29,652 nt of DNA from CAYLHX01 sp964383675 (GTDB lineage Bacteria > Patescibacteriota > Gracilibacteria > UBA1369 > LOWO2-01-FULL-3). The notes beneath the pieces were generated by a model, which had not been told where the DNA came from, did not search any database, and saw only the letters and a list, made by a program, of their open reading frames with translations. This document shows positions 15,050 through 21,462 of the stretch, one piece after another (within the stretch, counting starts at the first letter, position 1; every line of letters begins with the position of its first letter). The translations under genes were made by a program, and so were the position numbers. The stretch spans positions 1 through 29,652 of the forward strand of contig CAYLHX010000019.1 of the NCBI GenBank assembly GCA_964383675.1, given 5' to 3'.

Positions 15050-15256
15050 CTACTCAATAAGCTTCGTCGCCTCCTCAGCATCGGCCTCATTCACCTGCAA
15101 CTCAATATGACCAGTATTGTCTGAAAACACGGCGTGAGTATTTACCAGCGCCTCATTTTTCAAAAAACAACGAATTCCATGAGCTTCCAGGTGCCCTTTC
15201 AAAATGTGGGCCTCGGAGGTGGTTAGAGAAGTTTTGATTGTGACAAGTTTGCTCAT
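15050..15256 (-). CDS. DUF2007-type small protein
   Basis: 68-residue cytoplasmic protein of the DUF2007 (putative signal-transducing, GlnB-like fold) family. The pattern is TIKTSLTTSEAHILKGHLEAHGI, then CFLKNEALV, then a short strand IELQVNEADAEEATKLI. The sequence is close to complete for this domain. It begins 5 nt after the stop of the YdeI-like gene, so the two are probably one transcript. The biochemical function of the family is not established. The start is the ATG at 15256, with no Shine-Dalgarno. Confidence 0.85.
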   Translation of the reverse strand: MSKLVTIKTSLTTSEAHILKGHLEAHGIRCFLKNEALVNTHAVFSDNTGHIELQVNEADAEEATKLIE

Positions 15257-15261
15257 AACAT

Positions 15262-15540
15262 TTATTTAAACCATTTCTTTGCATTGGGGTTGCGGTGAGG
15301 ACAACCCGGCCAACAACAAGGTCGGCGCTTTCCGGCGCTCAAGTTTTCCTGAGCAATTCTAATTCGACGAGCTCTGGTCTCTGCCTGCTTGGCGGAATCC
15401 ACCCAACAGATCCACTCATTGCGCGCTATAGGCGTAATATCTTCCCATGTTGAAAGAGCCGCTTCGACAGAAGTGATAGCCTTCTCCAAATCGGCCGGCA
15501 AATCGTGCAGTGCGCCACCTGTTGGTGCTTTTTTGTTCAT
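15262..15540 (-). CDS. YdeI/OmpD-associated family protein
   Basis: 92 residues. The pattern LPADLEKAITSVEAALSTWE followed by TPIARNEWICWVDSAKQAET and RARRIRIAQENLSAGKRRPC is the conserved core of the YdeI/OmpD-associated (bacteriocin-protection-like) family. The conserved WPGCPHR near the end follows it. It carries only this C-terminal-type domain and lacks the DUF1905 domain that many members have. The family's molecular role is unclear; the bacteriocin link comes from one experimental context and should not be carried over. It is the first gene of a pair with the DUF2007 gene. Confidence 0.85.
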   Translation of the reverse strand: MNKKAPTGGALHDLPADLEKAITSVEAALSTWEDITPIARNEWICWVDSAKQAETRARRIRIAQENLSAGKRRPCCWPGCPHRNPNAKKWFK

Positions 15541-15565
15541 ATTATCTTTTACTAACTTTTAATTG

Positions 15566-16042
15566 TTATTCGCTTTGTCTTTTAACTTCACTTAAGCCAT
15601 ATCCACCAACTCCACCAGCCGCAAAAGCTCCCAATGTTTTCAAGATTTCGAAAAATACATCCTTATTACCAGTAGTCACTAAATATACCGTCAAAAAAAT
15701 AAATAACAAAACTCCGGTAACAAAATAAGCCATATTATATTTTCTTTTTGACCTCCCATCTTCAAATCGATTGGTGGCCTCAAGCTTCATGATTTCAATA
15801 CCATGCGTAATATGATCTTTATCAACCTTATCCAGAAAAGGCGGGTACATAGGCCCGCCACCTTTCATAACCGCCATAAAAACTTCCCTAATTAATTGAG
15901 GACTCTTTTGCAGTTTCTCAATAATTTCTTGAGGGTCTTCGGGCCCTCCATCTTGATTTGCACTTTCAGACCTTGCCGGAAGTTTTTCTTCTTCAGTTTC
16001 AGTTCCCGTTGCTCTATCGCTTTTACTTGGGCTTTCGTCCAT
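15566..16042 (-). CDS. predicted two-helix membrane protein, 158 residues
   Basis: The chosen start is the ATG at 16042 (MDESPSKSD). A longer frame back to 16090 would add an improbable hydrophobic stretch inside the upstream gene. The N-terminal ~80 residues are polar and acidic. Two membrane segments follow near the C-terminus: MAYFVTGVLLFIFLTVYLV and FFEILKTLGAFAAGGVGGYG. The MKGGGPMYPPFLDKVDKDH segment before them recalls the GPLPxPExL segment of DUF2335-type membrane proteins, but the match is weak. The gene overlaps the preceding small ORF by 20 nt. It most likely sits in the inner membrane with a cytoplasmic N-terminus. Function unknown. Confidence 0.65.
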   Translation of the reverse strand: MDESPSKSDRATGTETEEEKLPARSESANQDGGPEDPQEIIEKLQKSPQLIREVFMAVMKGGGPMYPPFLDKVDKDHITHGIEIMKLEATNRFEDGRSKRKYNMAYFVTGVLLFIFLTVYLVTTGNKDVFFEILKTLGAFAAGGVGGYGLSEVKRQSE

Positions 16043-16205
16043 ATGTGAATTTGATAAATGAATCAGCAAAATCTTTAACAAAAAAATCATTCAACTTCTT
16101 GCCTACAACATTACCAATATAGATAGTTGCAGCAGTTTTCAGAAGCTCCCTCTGCAAAAAATCTCCGTTGTGTCCCTCCGACATTTTTCTGGCTGTTGTC
16201 TTCAT
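16023..16205 (-). CDS. small hypothetical protein, 60 residues
   Basis: The ATG at 16205 is preferred over the TTG at 16211, because a -10 TATAAT ends only 6 nt before that ATG and the TTG would lie inside the promoter region. The protein is short and basic with one mildly hydrophobic stretch (LLKTAATIYIGNVVGKKLND), perhaps an amphipathic helix. Its last 20 nt overlap the next gene, which suggests translational coupling. I know no family for it. The promoter and the overlap make it more credible than its size alone. Confidence 0.5.
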   Translation of the reverse strand: MKTTARKMSEGHNGDFLQRELLKTAATIYIGNVVGKKLNDFFVKDFADSFIKFTYGRKPK

Positions 16206-16211
16206 GTACAA

Positions 16212-16239
16212 ATTATAGTCCCTGTAAGATAAAAATCAA
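16212..16239 (-). promoter_or_regulatory. leaderless-type promoter for the 60-residue/158-residue gene pair
   Basis: Minus-strand TTGATT (16234-16239), 16 nt, TATAAT (16212-16217), then 6 nt and the ATG at 16205. Initiation would fall on or next to the A of the start codon. Confidence 0.65.
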
Positions 16240-16301
16240 TAATTGAGAGATTTTTTGTGGTGTTGGCAATTGAACAACACTTGTTACGAAAGATCATAGA
16301 A

Positions 16302-16775
16302 CTACTCACACCCATAGCCATCATTATCTCTATCCAAATCATTCATTTTCCTACTCAAAAACAACCGTGGTTCACCGTTGCCAAAATAGTTCTCCTTCCA
16401 TTCCCTAATCACAAAGCCCAGCCGCAGATAAATTAGCAAGGCCGGCGTGTTGGCGGGATGCACCAAAAGAAAACACTCTTTATCACCGATTCGCTCAAGC
16501 AACTGCTCCATAGCCTGCCTGGCAATCCCCTGCTGACGATACTCCGGCACAATGGTCAATCCGTTAATCAAAACCGCCCCATCCTGCTGATTCTTATAGG
16601 AAATGGTCCCAATCGTTTTGTCGTCGCGGACAACAAAAAACACCTCACTCTCGCGAATATATCTCTTATACCCCTCCTCATCCTGACAAGGCGCAAAAAA
16701 CTTACTCGCCGCCACCCGCTCCAACTCTCGCAAGCGTTCCCAATCATTCAGGCTGATTTTTTGGAAGGTGAGCAT
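16302..16775 (-). CDS. GNAT-family N-acetyltransferase with Excalibur-like C-terminal tail
   Basis: Acetyl-CoA-dependent transferase fold. Motif A is present as INGLTIVPEYRQQGIARQAM, in which RQQGIA is the pyrophosphate-binding loop. The motif-B-like stretch LLVHPANTPALLIYLRLGF has the usual N-x-x-A-x-x-x-Y-x-x-x-G-F layout. It is 157 residues, slightly longer than a bare GNAT domain. The last residues read DLDRDNDGYGCE, which matches the DxDxDGxGCE calcium-binding loop of Excalibur domains. That motif is usually in extracellular proteins, yet there is no signal peptide here. The substrate is not predictable. A run of nine C immediately precedes the ATG on the coding strand. Confidence 0.85.
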   Translation of the reverse strand: MLTFQKISLNDWERLRELERVAASKFFAPCQDEEGYKRYIRESEVFFVVRDDKTIGTISYKNQQDGAVLINGLTIVPEYRQQGIARQAMEQLLERIGDKECFLLVHPANTPALLIYLRLGFVIREWKENYFGNGEPRLFLSRKMNDLDRDNDGYGCE

Positions 16776-16784
16776 GGGGGGGGG
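16776..16784. repeat. G9/C9 homopolymer directly before the GNAT start codon
   Basis: Nine G on the plus strand, read as nine C immediately followed by ATG on the coding strand. It is the longest G/C homopolymer I saw. It lies in the 14-nt gap between two genes, so length change would alter the translation initiation region, not the reading frame. Confidence 0.95.
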
Positions 16785-16789
16785 TATTA

Positions 16790-17188
16790 CTATTTGAATA
16801 AAGCAGTTCTTGGGTCATATCTCCGAAAGACGATGATACCATTCCTTCCTCCTAACTTTTTTGTGTATTCACCATCAAAAATTGTAAACCTTAATCCCAG
16901 CTTATCAGAAGTATAGTAATACTGTTGTAATAACTTGATGCGCTCTTCTGTTTCTTTAATATTAGGTCTGATTCCTTTCTTTGACAAAAACAAATCAATA
17001 ATCCTCCCCCTGTCAGCAAATACATCTGACAAAATAACATCATTTACCCCAAACAAACCTTGAAAAGGCTTATAACCACAAAAGTCAAAGATAAATATTG
17101 TAAGCAAATGTATAGGGTCAGAATTGCTGGTTGTCAATTGGTCATGAATTTGCTTAATATGGTCATCCTTTGACTTAAAATGAGACAC
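16790..17188 (-). CDS. hypothetical protein, 132 residues
   Basis: Starts at a GTG (17188) 3 nt after the stop of the upstream gene; a short GAGG lies just before it. No family recognised. It reads as a soluble alpha/beta protein, with PIHLLTIFIFDFCGYKPF near the N-terminus, a middle helix with charged residues (KETEERIKLLQQYYYTSD) and a C-terminus ending in IIVFRRYDPRTALF. No membrane segment and no catalytic signature. AT-rich and codon-poor compared with the core genes, in keeping with recent acquisition. It is probably co-transcribed with the 17192-17455 gene. Confidence 0.5.
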   Translation of the reverse strand: MSHFKSKDDHIKQIHDQLTTSNSDPIHLLTIFIFDFCGYKPFQGLFGVNDVILSDVFADRGRIIDLFLSKKGIRPNIKETEERIKLLQQYYYTSDKLGLRFTIFDGEYTKKLGGRNGIIVFRRYDPRTALFK

Positions 17189-17191
17189 ACC

Positions 17192-17455
17192 TCAAGTAAA
17201 ATGGTAACTAAATTCACATAAACCATCATCAAATTTAAAGTCAGCACTGGAAGAAAAAATATCATCAGGGCGACGAGCCCCCAATTCTTCAGAATTTTCT
17301 AACAAAAATCCTCTTCCCTTCATCCATGGAAAAACTATTTTAATGAATGGTTCATTATACTTATCAATACCTAAGCCAAATCTAAACAGTCTGAACAAAT
17401 TATCTTCTACATCTTTTAATAAAACTCTATTCAAATTCATAATAACAACAAACAT
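17192..17455 (-). CDS. hypothetical protein, 88 residues
   Basis: The start is uncertain: ATG 17455 (used here), ATG 17440, or a TTG at 17464. There is no recognised domain. The polypeptide MNLNRVLLKDVEDNLFRLFRFGLG continues into a short strand-rich part (FIKIVFPWMKGRGFLLEN) and ends DGLCEFSYHF. It is AT-rich and paired with the next gene, 3 nt apart in another frame. It could be a real small protein, a fragment of a larger one, or half of a gene split by a frameshift. I see no homology pattern that decides between these. Confidence 0.4.
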   Translation of the reverse strand: MFVVIMNLNRVLLKDVEDNLFRLFRFGLGIDKYNEPFIKIVFPWMKGRGFLLENSEELGARRPDDIFSSSADFKFDDGLCEFSYHFT

Positions 17456-17564
17456 TTTCAACAACTAAAATAGTTACAGTTTACCTATAAGCTCCAACCT
17501 CATTAATACAAGTACCTCAGCTATAATAATTCTTTACAAAAACATTAATAAAGTTATTTAAGGC

Positions 17565-18581
17565 TTATTTAATTTGCGTTTTTAACATACCAATTAACTC
17601 ACTGATTATTTGTTTATCATGTTTAGTGCCATCTTCCTTCGCAGTAGGCTCAGTGAACAATACACCCAAACCCTTCTCAAGTATTTTTTGCTTCATGGGA
17701 TCAGGCCAAGTACTCATTAAAGAATTCATAGTATGTAATGAAGCATATCTAAACATATACGCTTCATGCATTTTTTTATGATAAAGAAACTGGTTAGCAG
17801 AAAAAGCTGTTAAGTAAGCAGGCACAATAAGTGATGACATCCTCAATATAACTTGTGCAGAGGTGATCCCCTCCGTAGCTGCATCTATAAAACTATAAGT
17901 AAAATAAAAAACAACCCCCGCAAAAAATAACAAGCCAATAAACCAATAATTCGGAATAGGAATTGGGGTTTTCCATTTTAATATTTTAAGTCTGTGTATT
18001 CTACTAATTCTATGAGCTAGAGCCCTATCTTGAAAAGCCGTAGCCTGCCCTCTTATAGTACGTTCATCAATTTCTGCTTTATGCTTTAACCACTCCTGAG
18101 CCAGATCAATAGCATTTTGCAAAGCCTCTTTATTTTCAACTAAAGACAAGAATAAAGGCTCAGTACTTCTTAGAGTATTGAGCTTATTCTCTAGTTCTGG
18201 TTCTAACATAATCGCCATACAAATATCACTGTTTCTTAAAGTGTTATTTATATGATTTAAATCATTGAGGGGAACGTGGTGCTGATTAGTAATTGAATTA
18301 ATGTCCAGTACATCAACTTCATTAAAATGTGTAATAAAATTTGCTAGATGGAGATTTAAATTCTCGATATGATTAACACCAACTGTATCTAAAATTTTTA
18401 AATTTTTTCCAAGCTTCTTAAGAACTGCGACTATAAATTCAATAATCTTTTTAGTCTCTGAACTAGTAACATCATGCCACAAATTAACCCCTTCATGGTC
18501 TGGGTACAATCTAGATAGATCAAACTTCTTGATTTCTTCAATACTACTTTTTATTTCATTTTTATACTGCTCAATAGTCAT
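17565..18581 (-). CDS. hypothetical two-helix membrane protein, 338 residues
   Basis: I do not recognise a family. The first ~200 residues are helical and polar with probable coiled-coil segments (LAQEWLKHKAEIDERT). A membrane hairpin follows: WFIGLLFFAGVVFYFTYSF and ILRMSSLIVPAYLTAFSA, joined by a short loop. Then comes a charged helix (QFLYHKKMHEAYMFRYASLH) and a cytoplasmic C-terminal tail. Both termini are probably cytoplasmic. The gene is visibly more AT-rich than the core genes. An extended -10 (TGG then TATAAC) ends about 11 nt before the ATG, without a good -35. It may be a stress or phage-related membrane protein, but nothing in the sequence shows this. Confidence 0.65.
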   Translation of the reverse strand: MTIEQYKNEIKSSIEEIKKFDLSRLYPDHEGVNLWHDVTSSETKKIIEFIVAVLKKLGKNLKILDTVGVNHIENLNLHLANFITHFNEVDVLDINSITNQHHVPLNDLNHINNTLRNSDICMAIMLEPELENKLNTLRSTEPLFLSLVENKEALQNAIDLAQEWLKHKAEIDERTIRGQATAFQDRALAHRISRIHRLKILKWKTPIPIPNYWFIGLLFFAGVVFYFTYSFIDAATEGITSAQVILRMSSLIVPAYLTAFSANQFLYHKKMHEAYMFRYASLHTMNSLMSTWPDPMKQKILEKGLGVLFTEPTAKEDGTKHDKQIISELIGMLKTQIK

Positions 18582-18634
18582 TTAAAATATTTGTTATACC
18601 AAATCATATACTATATCTCATCCTCACATCAAAC

Positions 18635-18654
18635 AACCTTTTCTAAAGATTTTC
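18635..18654. repeat. degenerate partial match to the structured repeat
   Basis: Twenty nucleotides identical at 19 positions to 13374-13393, the 3' hairpin region of repeat copy A. The change breaks the stem. Like copy A it lies downstream of a tRNA gene on the minus strand. It could be a decayed copy or a recombination scar. Confidence 0.5.
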
Positions 18655-18680
18655 AAAGATATGCTCAATAGGGATTTCCT

Positions 18681-18733
18681 CACTGATCAACAAAAAATGC
18701 TCGTCTGACCGACGGCATTTTTCTTGATCAGTG
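18681..18733 (-). terminator. long bulged hairpin, probable tRNA-Leu terminator
   Basis: CACTGATCAA (18681-18690) pairs with TTGATCAGTG (18724-18733). Inside it, AAAAAATGC pairs with GCATTTTT, and CGTC with GACG around a 5-nt loop. Read on the minus strand, the inner GC part is followed by a TTTTTT run, as in an intrinsic terminator. The outer 10 bp extend it. It lies about 72 nt past the tRNA-Leu 3' end. Confidence 0.75.
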
Positions 18734-18804
18734 TCTTCCGCTCCACCGAAAACTCACGGAGTTCGTTTTGGTTACGCTTCAGACCGGAAATCTCGCTACT
18801 ACCT

Positions 18805-18893
18805 TGGTGCCCAGGAGAGGACTTGAACCTCCACGGCCAAATAAGGCCACTAGCCCCTCAAGCTAGCGCGTCTACCAGTTCCGCCACCTGGGC
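18805..18893 (-). tRNA. tRNA-Leu (anticodon GAG)
   Basis: Class II tRNA on the minus strand with acceptor stem GCCCAGG/CCTGGGC. The anticodon stem CTAGC/GCTAG encloses loop TTGAGGG (anticodon GAG). A long variable arm (TGGCCTTATTTGGCCG region) and T-arm GGTTCAAGTCC follow. The 3' CCA is encoded. The long variable arm fits leucine. Confidence 0.97.
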
Positions 18894-18911
18894 CTAAAAG
18901 CACTCAAAACA

Positions 18912-18940
18912 AGTTTAAAAACCTAAACAAGCAAAGCCAA
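18912..18940 (-). promoter_or_regulatory. putative tRNA-Leu promoter
   Basis: Minus-strand TTGGCT (18935-18940), 17 nt, TAAACT (18912-18917). Initiation near 18905 would leave a 12-nt 5' leader for RNase P to remove. It is a moderate match. Confidence 0.4.
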
Positions 18941-18959
18941 TTTTACCAAGAGTGAAAAA

Positions 18960-20096
18960 CTATTCCAAGTCTTTATTACTAATTAAAGTAACCGTCTTGG
19001 TAAGAATCTCGCCCGCGCGCCAAATTTTCAGCTCCAGCTGATCTCCGGGAGAATATTGACGGATGATTTTATGCAGCGGATTGTCCAGCTCGATCTCTTC
19101 ACCGTTTAACTCAAAAATCAGATCCAAATCCTGAATCCCCGCCTCCTCGGCCGGACCGCCCGCAACAATACCTGGAGAATTAAGTCCACCACTCACCACC
19201 AAAGCGCCATTGGAGACCTTTTCGTCAAAAGCGCCGGTAAGATCCTCGGCCTGCTCTTCGCTCAACATCACAAAGCGCACGCCCAAAATGGGCCGGATAA
19301 TTTCGCCATGCTGCTCCACACTTTCCAAAACCGGTTTCAGATCATCAATCGGAATGGCAAAACCAATCGCGTTGGCCGCCTCCGCCAAAGCCACGTTCAT
19401 CCCCACAACTTCACCCTTCACATTTATAAGCGGCCCGCCACTGTTGCCAAAATTTATGGCCGCGTCGGTTTGCAACAAACCGGAGAGATTTTCAATTACG
19501 CCGGCGGTATCGTCAAAGGCGCTGATCTCACGACCTTTGGCCGAGATAATTCCCGCCGTCACCGAATTGCCATACTGCGCCAAAGCATTGCCGATGGCAA
19601 ACACCTGCTGACCGATCTTCAAAGAATCGGAATTACCAAACTTCACTATCGGAAAGTTCAGATCACCAATCTCATTTTCACTCTGCGTCTCGGAAATCCG
19701 CAAAACCGCCACGTCCTCAAAAGGGTCCTCACTAACCACCTCGGCATCATAGCGCTCGCCGCTGTTTAAAAGCACCTTATACTGCGCGTCTTCAATCAAC
19801 ACATGTTTATTGGTAAGAATCAAACCATCTTCAGTCACAAAAAAACCGGTACCACCGGAAACTTGAAACTCTTTCTGAAGCGCATTGTCGTCCACGAAAA
19901 CCTCAATCGAAACCACCGCCGGCATCACGCTCTCAATCACTTCGCTCAAATCCTCGGCATCTTTGAGAACAATGGTCTGCTCGGTATCGTCTTTAACAAA
20001 ATTAGCCGCCAAATGATTAAACGCCACTCCCCCACCAACAATTCCCGCGCAAAACGCGAAAACCAAAATCAGCAAAACAGATTTGAGATCTTTCAT
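18960..20096 (-). CDS. HtrA/DegP-type serine protease with one PDZ domain
   Basis: Extracytoplasmic trypsin-like protease for envelope protein quality control. An N-terminal hydrophobic anchor (residues ~6-27, VLLILVFAFCAGIVGGGVAF) fits a membrane-tethered DegS-like form. The catalytic triad is His98 in TNKHV, Asp128 in EDPFEDVAVL and Ser219 in FGNSGGPL. The single C-terminal PDZ region (~270-370) contains GPAEEAGIQDLDLIFELNG. The 378-residue length is normal for one-PDZ members. The -10 TAGATT (with -35 TTGCAA) ends only 6 nt before the ATG, which suggests a leaderless mRNA. It is divergent from glyA. Substrates and activation signal are not known. Confidence 0.95.
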   Translation of the reverse strand: MKDLKSVLLILVFAFCAGIVGGGVAFNHLAANFVKDDTEQTIVLKDAEDLSEVIESVMPAVVSIEVFVDDNALQKEFQVSGGTGFFVTEDGLILTNKHVLIEDAQYKVLLNSGERYDAEVVSEDPFEDVAVLRISETQSENEIGDLNFPIVKFGNSDSLKIGQQVFAIGNALAQYGNSVTAGIISAKGREISAFDDTAGVIENLSGLLQTDAAINFGNSGGPLINVKGEVVGMNVALAEAANAIGFAIPIDDLKPVLESVEQHGEIIRPILGVRFVMLSEEQAEDLTGAFDEKVSNGALVVSGGLNSPGIVAGGPAEEAGIQDLDLIFELNGEEIELDNPLHKIIRQYSPGDQLELKIWRAGEILTKTVTLISNKDLE

Positions 20097-20102
20097 ACCA
20101 TA

Positions 20103-20130
20103 AATCTACCTATTTTGGAAAAAATTGCAA
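20103..20130 (-). promoter_or_regulatory. leaderless-type promoter of the HtrA-type protease
   Basis: TTGCAA (20125-20130), 16 nt, TAGATT (20103-20108), then 6 nt to the ATG at 20096. It lies within 21 nt of the divergent glyA -35. Confidence 0.55.
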
Positions 20131-20150
20131 TTCGCATTTAGGAAAACTAC

Positions 20151-20178
20151 TTGAACAATCCAGCGAAATCCATAAAAA
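20151..20178 (+). promoter_or_regulatory. putative glyA promoter
   Basis: TTGAAC (20151-20156), 16 nt, TAAAAA (20173-20178). The leader to the ATG at 20218 is about 32 nt and has no Shine-Dalgarno. Confidence 0.4.
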
Positions 20179-20217
20179 TACAGCCGGGCACGAACCTTTA
20201 CAACTAACTCGCAAACT

Positions 20218-21462
20218 ATGAGCAGTATGCAACAGCAAGATCCTCAAATCTATGAGGCAATTCAACGTGAAAAGGTAAGACAAGCCGAGGGCATTGAACT
20301 TATTCCCTCTGAAAACTATGTTTCAGAGCCGGTTCTTGAAGCCATGGGTTCGATCCTCACCAACAAATACTCTGAAGGTTATCCGGGAAAGAGATATTAT
20401 GGTGGACAAGAAAATATCGACACAATTGAAAACGTCGCCATCGACAGAGCGAAAGAACTTTTCGGCGCCGAGCACGTCAACGTGCAACCTTACTCCGGCT
20501 CTCCGGCCAACACCGAGGCCTACTTTGCCATGCTGGAGTTCGGCGACACCGTAATGGGACTGAAACTGGCCCACGGTGGACACATCACTCACGGACTGCC
20601 AATCTCTTACTCCGGCAAAGCCTACAACTTCGTGCAATACGAAGTTGATGAACAAACCTGCCGTCTGGACATGGAAGAGGTTCGTAAACTGGCTCATCAA
20701 TATAAACCGAAAATGATCGTTGCGGGCTTTTCAGCTTATCCCCGCGATATTGAATGGAAGAAATTCAAAGAGATCGCCGATGAAGTTGGAGCACTAACCA
20801 TGGCCGACATCTCCCACACCGCCGGTCTAATCGCCGCCGGAGTTTTGGAATCACCGGTTCCCTACTTTGATGTCATAACCACAACAACACACAAAACTCT
20901 ACGCGGTCCGCGCGGAGCGATGATTATGTGTAAACAAAAATATGCCGAGGCCATCGACAAAGCCGTCTTCCCCGGACACCAGGGCGGACCGCACGATCAC
21001 ATCATCGCCGGTAAGGCCGTAGCTTTCCAGGAAGCACTAAAACCGGAGTTCAAGGAATATGCCATGCAGATCAAGAAAAACGCTCATCACCTGGCGGAGA
21101 AATTTAAAGAGAAAGGTTATCGCCTAATCTCCGACGGAACCGACACCCACCTAATGCTGCTAGATCTCACCAGTAAAGGTGTAGGCGGCAAGCAGGCGCA
21201 GGAAGCTTTGGACGAAGCCGGAATGACAGTTAATAAAAACACCATTCCTTTCGACACCAAATCACCGATGGATCCTTCCGGAATCCGTCTGGGCACACCG
21301 GCAATTACCACCCGCGGCATGAAAGAGGCCGAGATGGAAAAGATCGCCGATTGGATCGATCAGGTTATCACCAATATTGACGACCACGAGCTGCACCAAA
21401 AAGTCAAAGAAGAGGTGAAAGAAATGTGTAAAGACTTTCCTGTTCCCGGAATAAAAGTTTAA
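20218..21462 (+). CDS. glyA: serine hydroxymethyltransferase
   Basis: PLP enzyme that interconverts serine and glycine and loads one-carbon units onto tetrahydrofolate, which also feeds purine synthesis. The N-terminal LIPSENYVSEPVLEAMGS, then NKYSEGYPGKRYYGG and VQPYSGSPANTEAYFAML, are diagnostic. The PLP lysine is in VITTTTHKTLRGPRG. The C-terminal RLGTPAITTRGMKEAEM is also conserved. It is 414 residues, full length. Its stop codon overlaps that of the convergent phosphatase gene by 4 nt. Its one-carbon role complements the purine genes at 3261-7634, but the two blocks are not in one operon. Confidence 0.98.
   Translation: MSSMQQQDPQIYEAIQREKVRQAEGIELIPSENYVSEPVLEAMGSILTNKYSEGYPGKRYYGGQENIDTIENVAIDRAKELFGAEHVNVQPYSGSPANTEAYFAMLEFGDTVMGLKLAHGGHITHGLPISYSGKAYNFVQYEVDEQTCRLDMEEVRKLAHQYKPKMIVAGFSAYPRDIEWKKFKEIADEVGALTMADISHTAGLIAAGVLESPVPYFDVITTTTHKTLRGPRGAMIMCKQKYAEAIDKAVFPGHQGGPHDHIIAGKAVAFQEALKPEFKEYAMQIKKNAHHLAEKFKEKGYRLISDGTDTHLMLLDLTSKGVGGKQAQEALDEAGMTVNKNTIPFDTKSPMDPSGIRLGTPAITTRGMKEAEMEKIADWIDQVITNIDDHELHQKVKEEVKEMCKDFPVPGIKV

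Noticed and set aside
16790..17455. The 88- and 132-residue orphans as one gene split by a frameshift
   Set aside because: The first ends in its own stop, a GTG with a short GAGG precedes the second, and no family pattern runs across the junction; it stays possible but unsupported.
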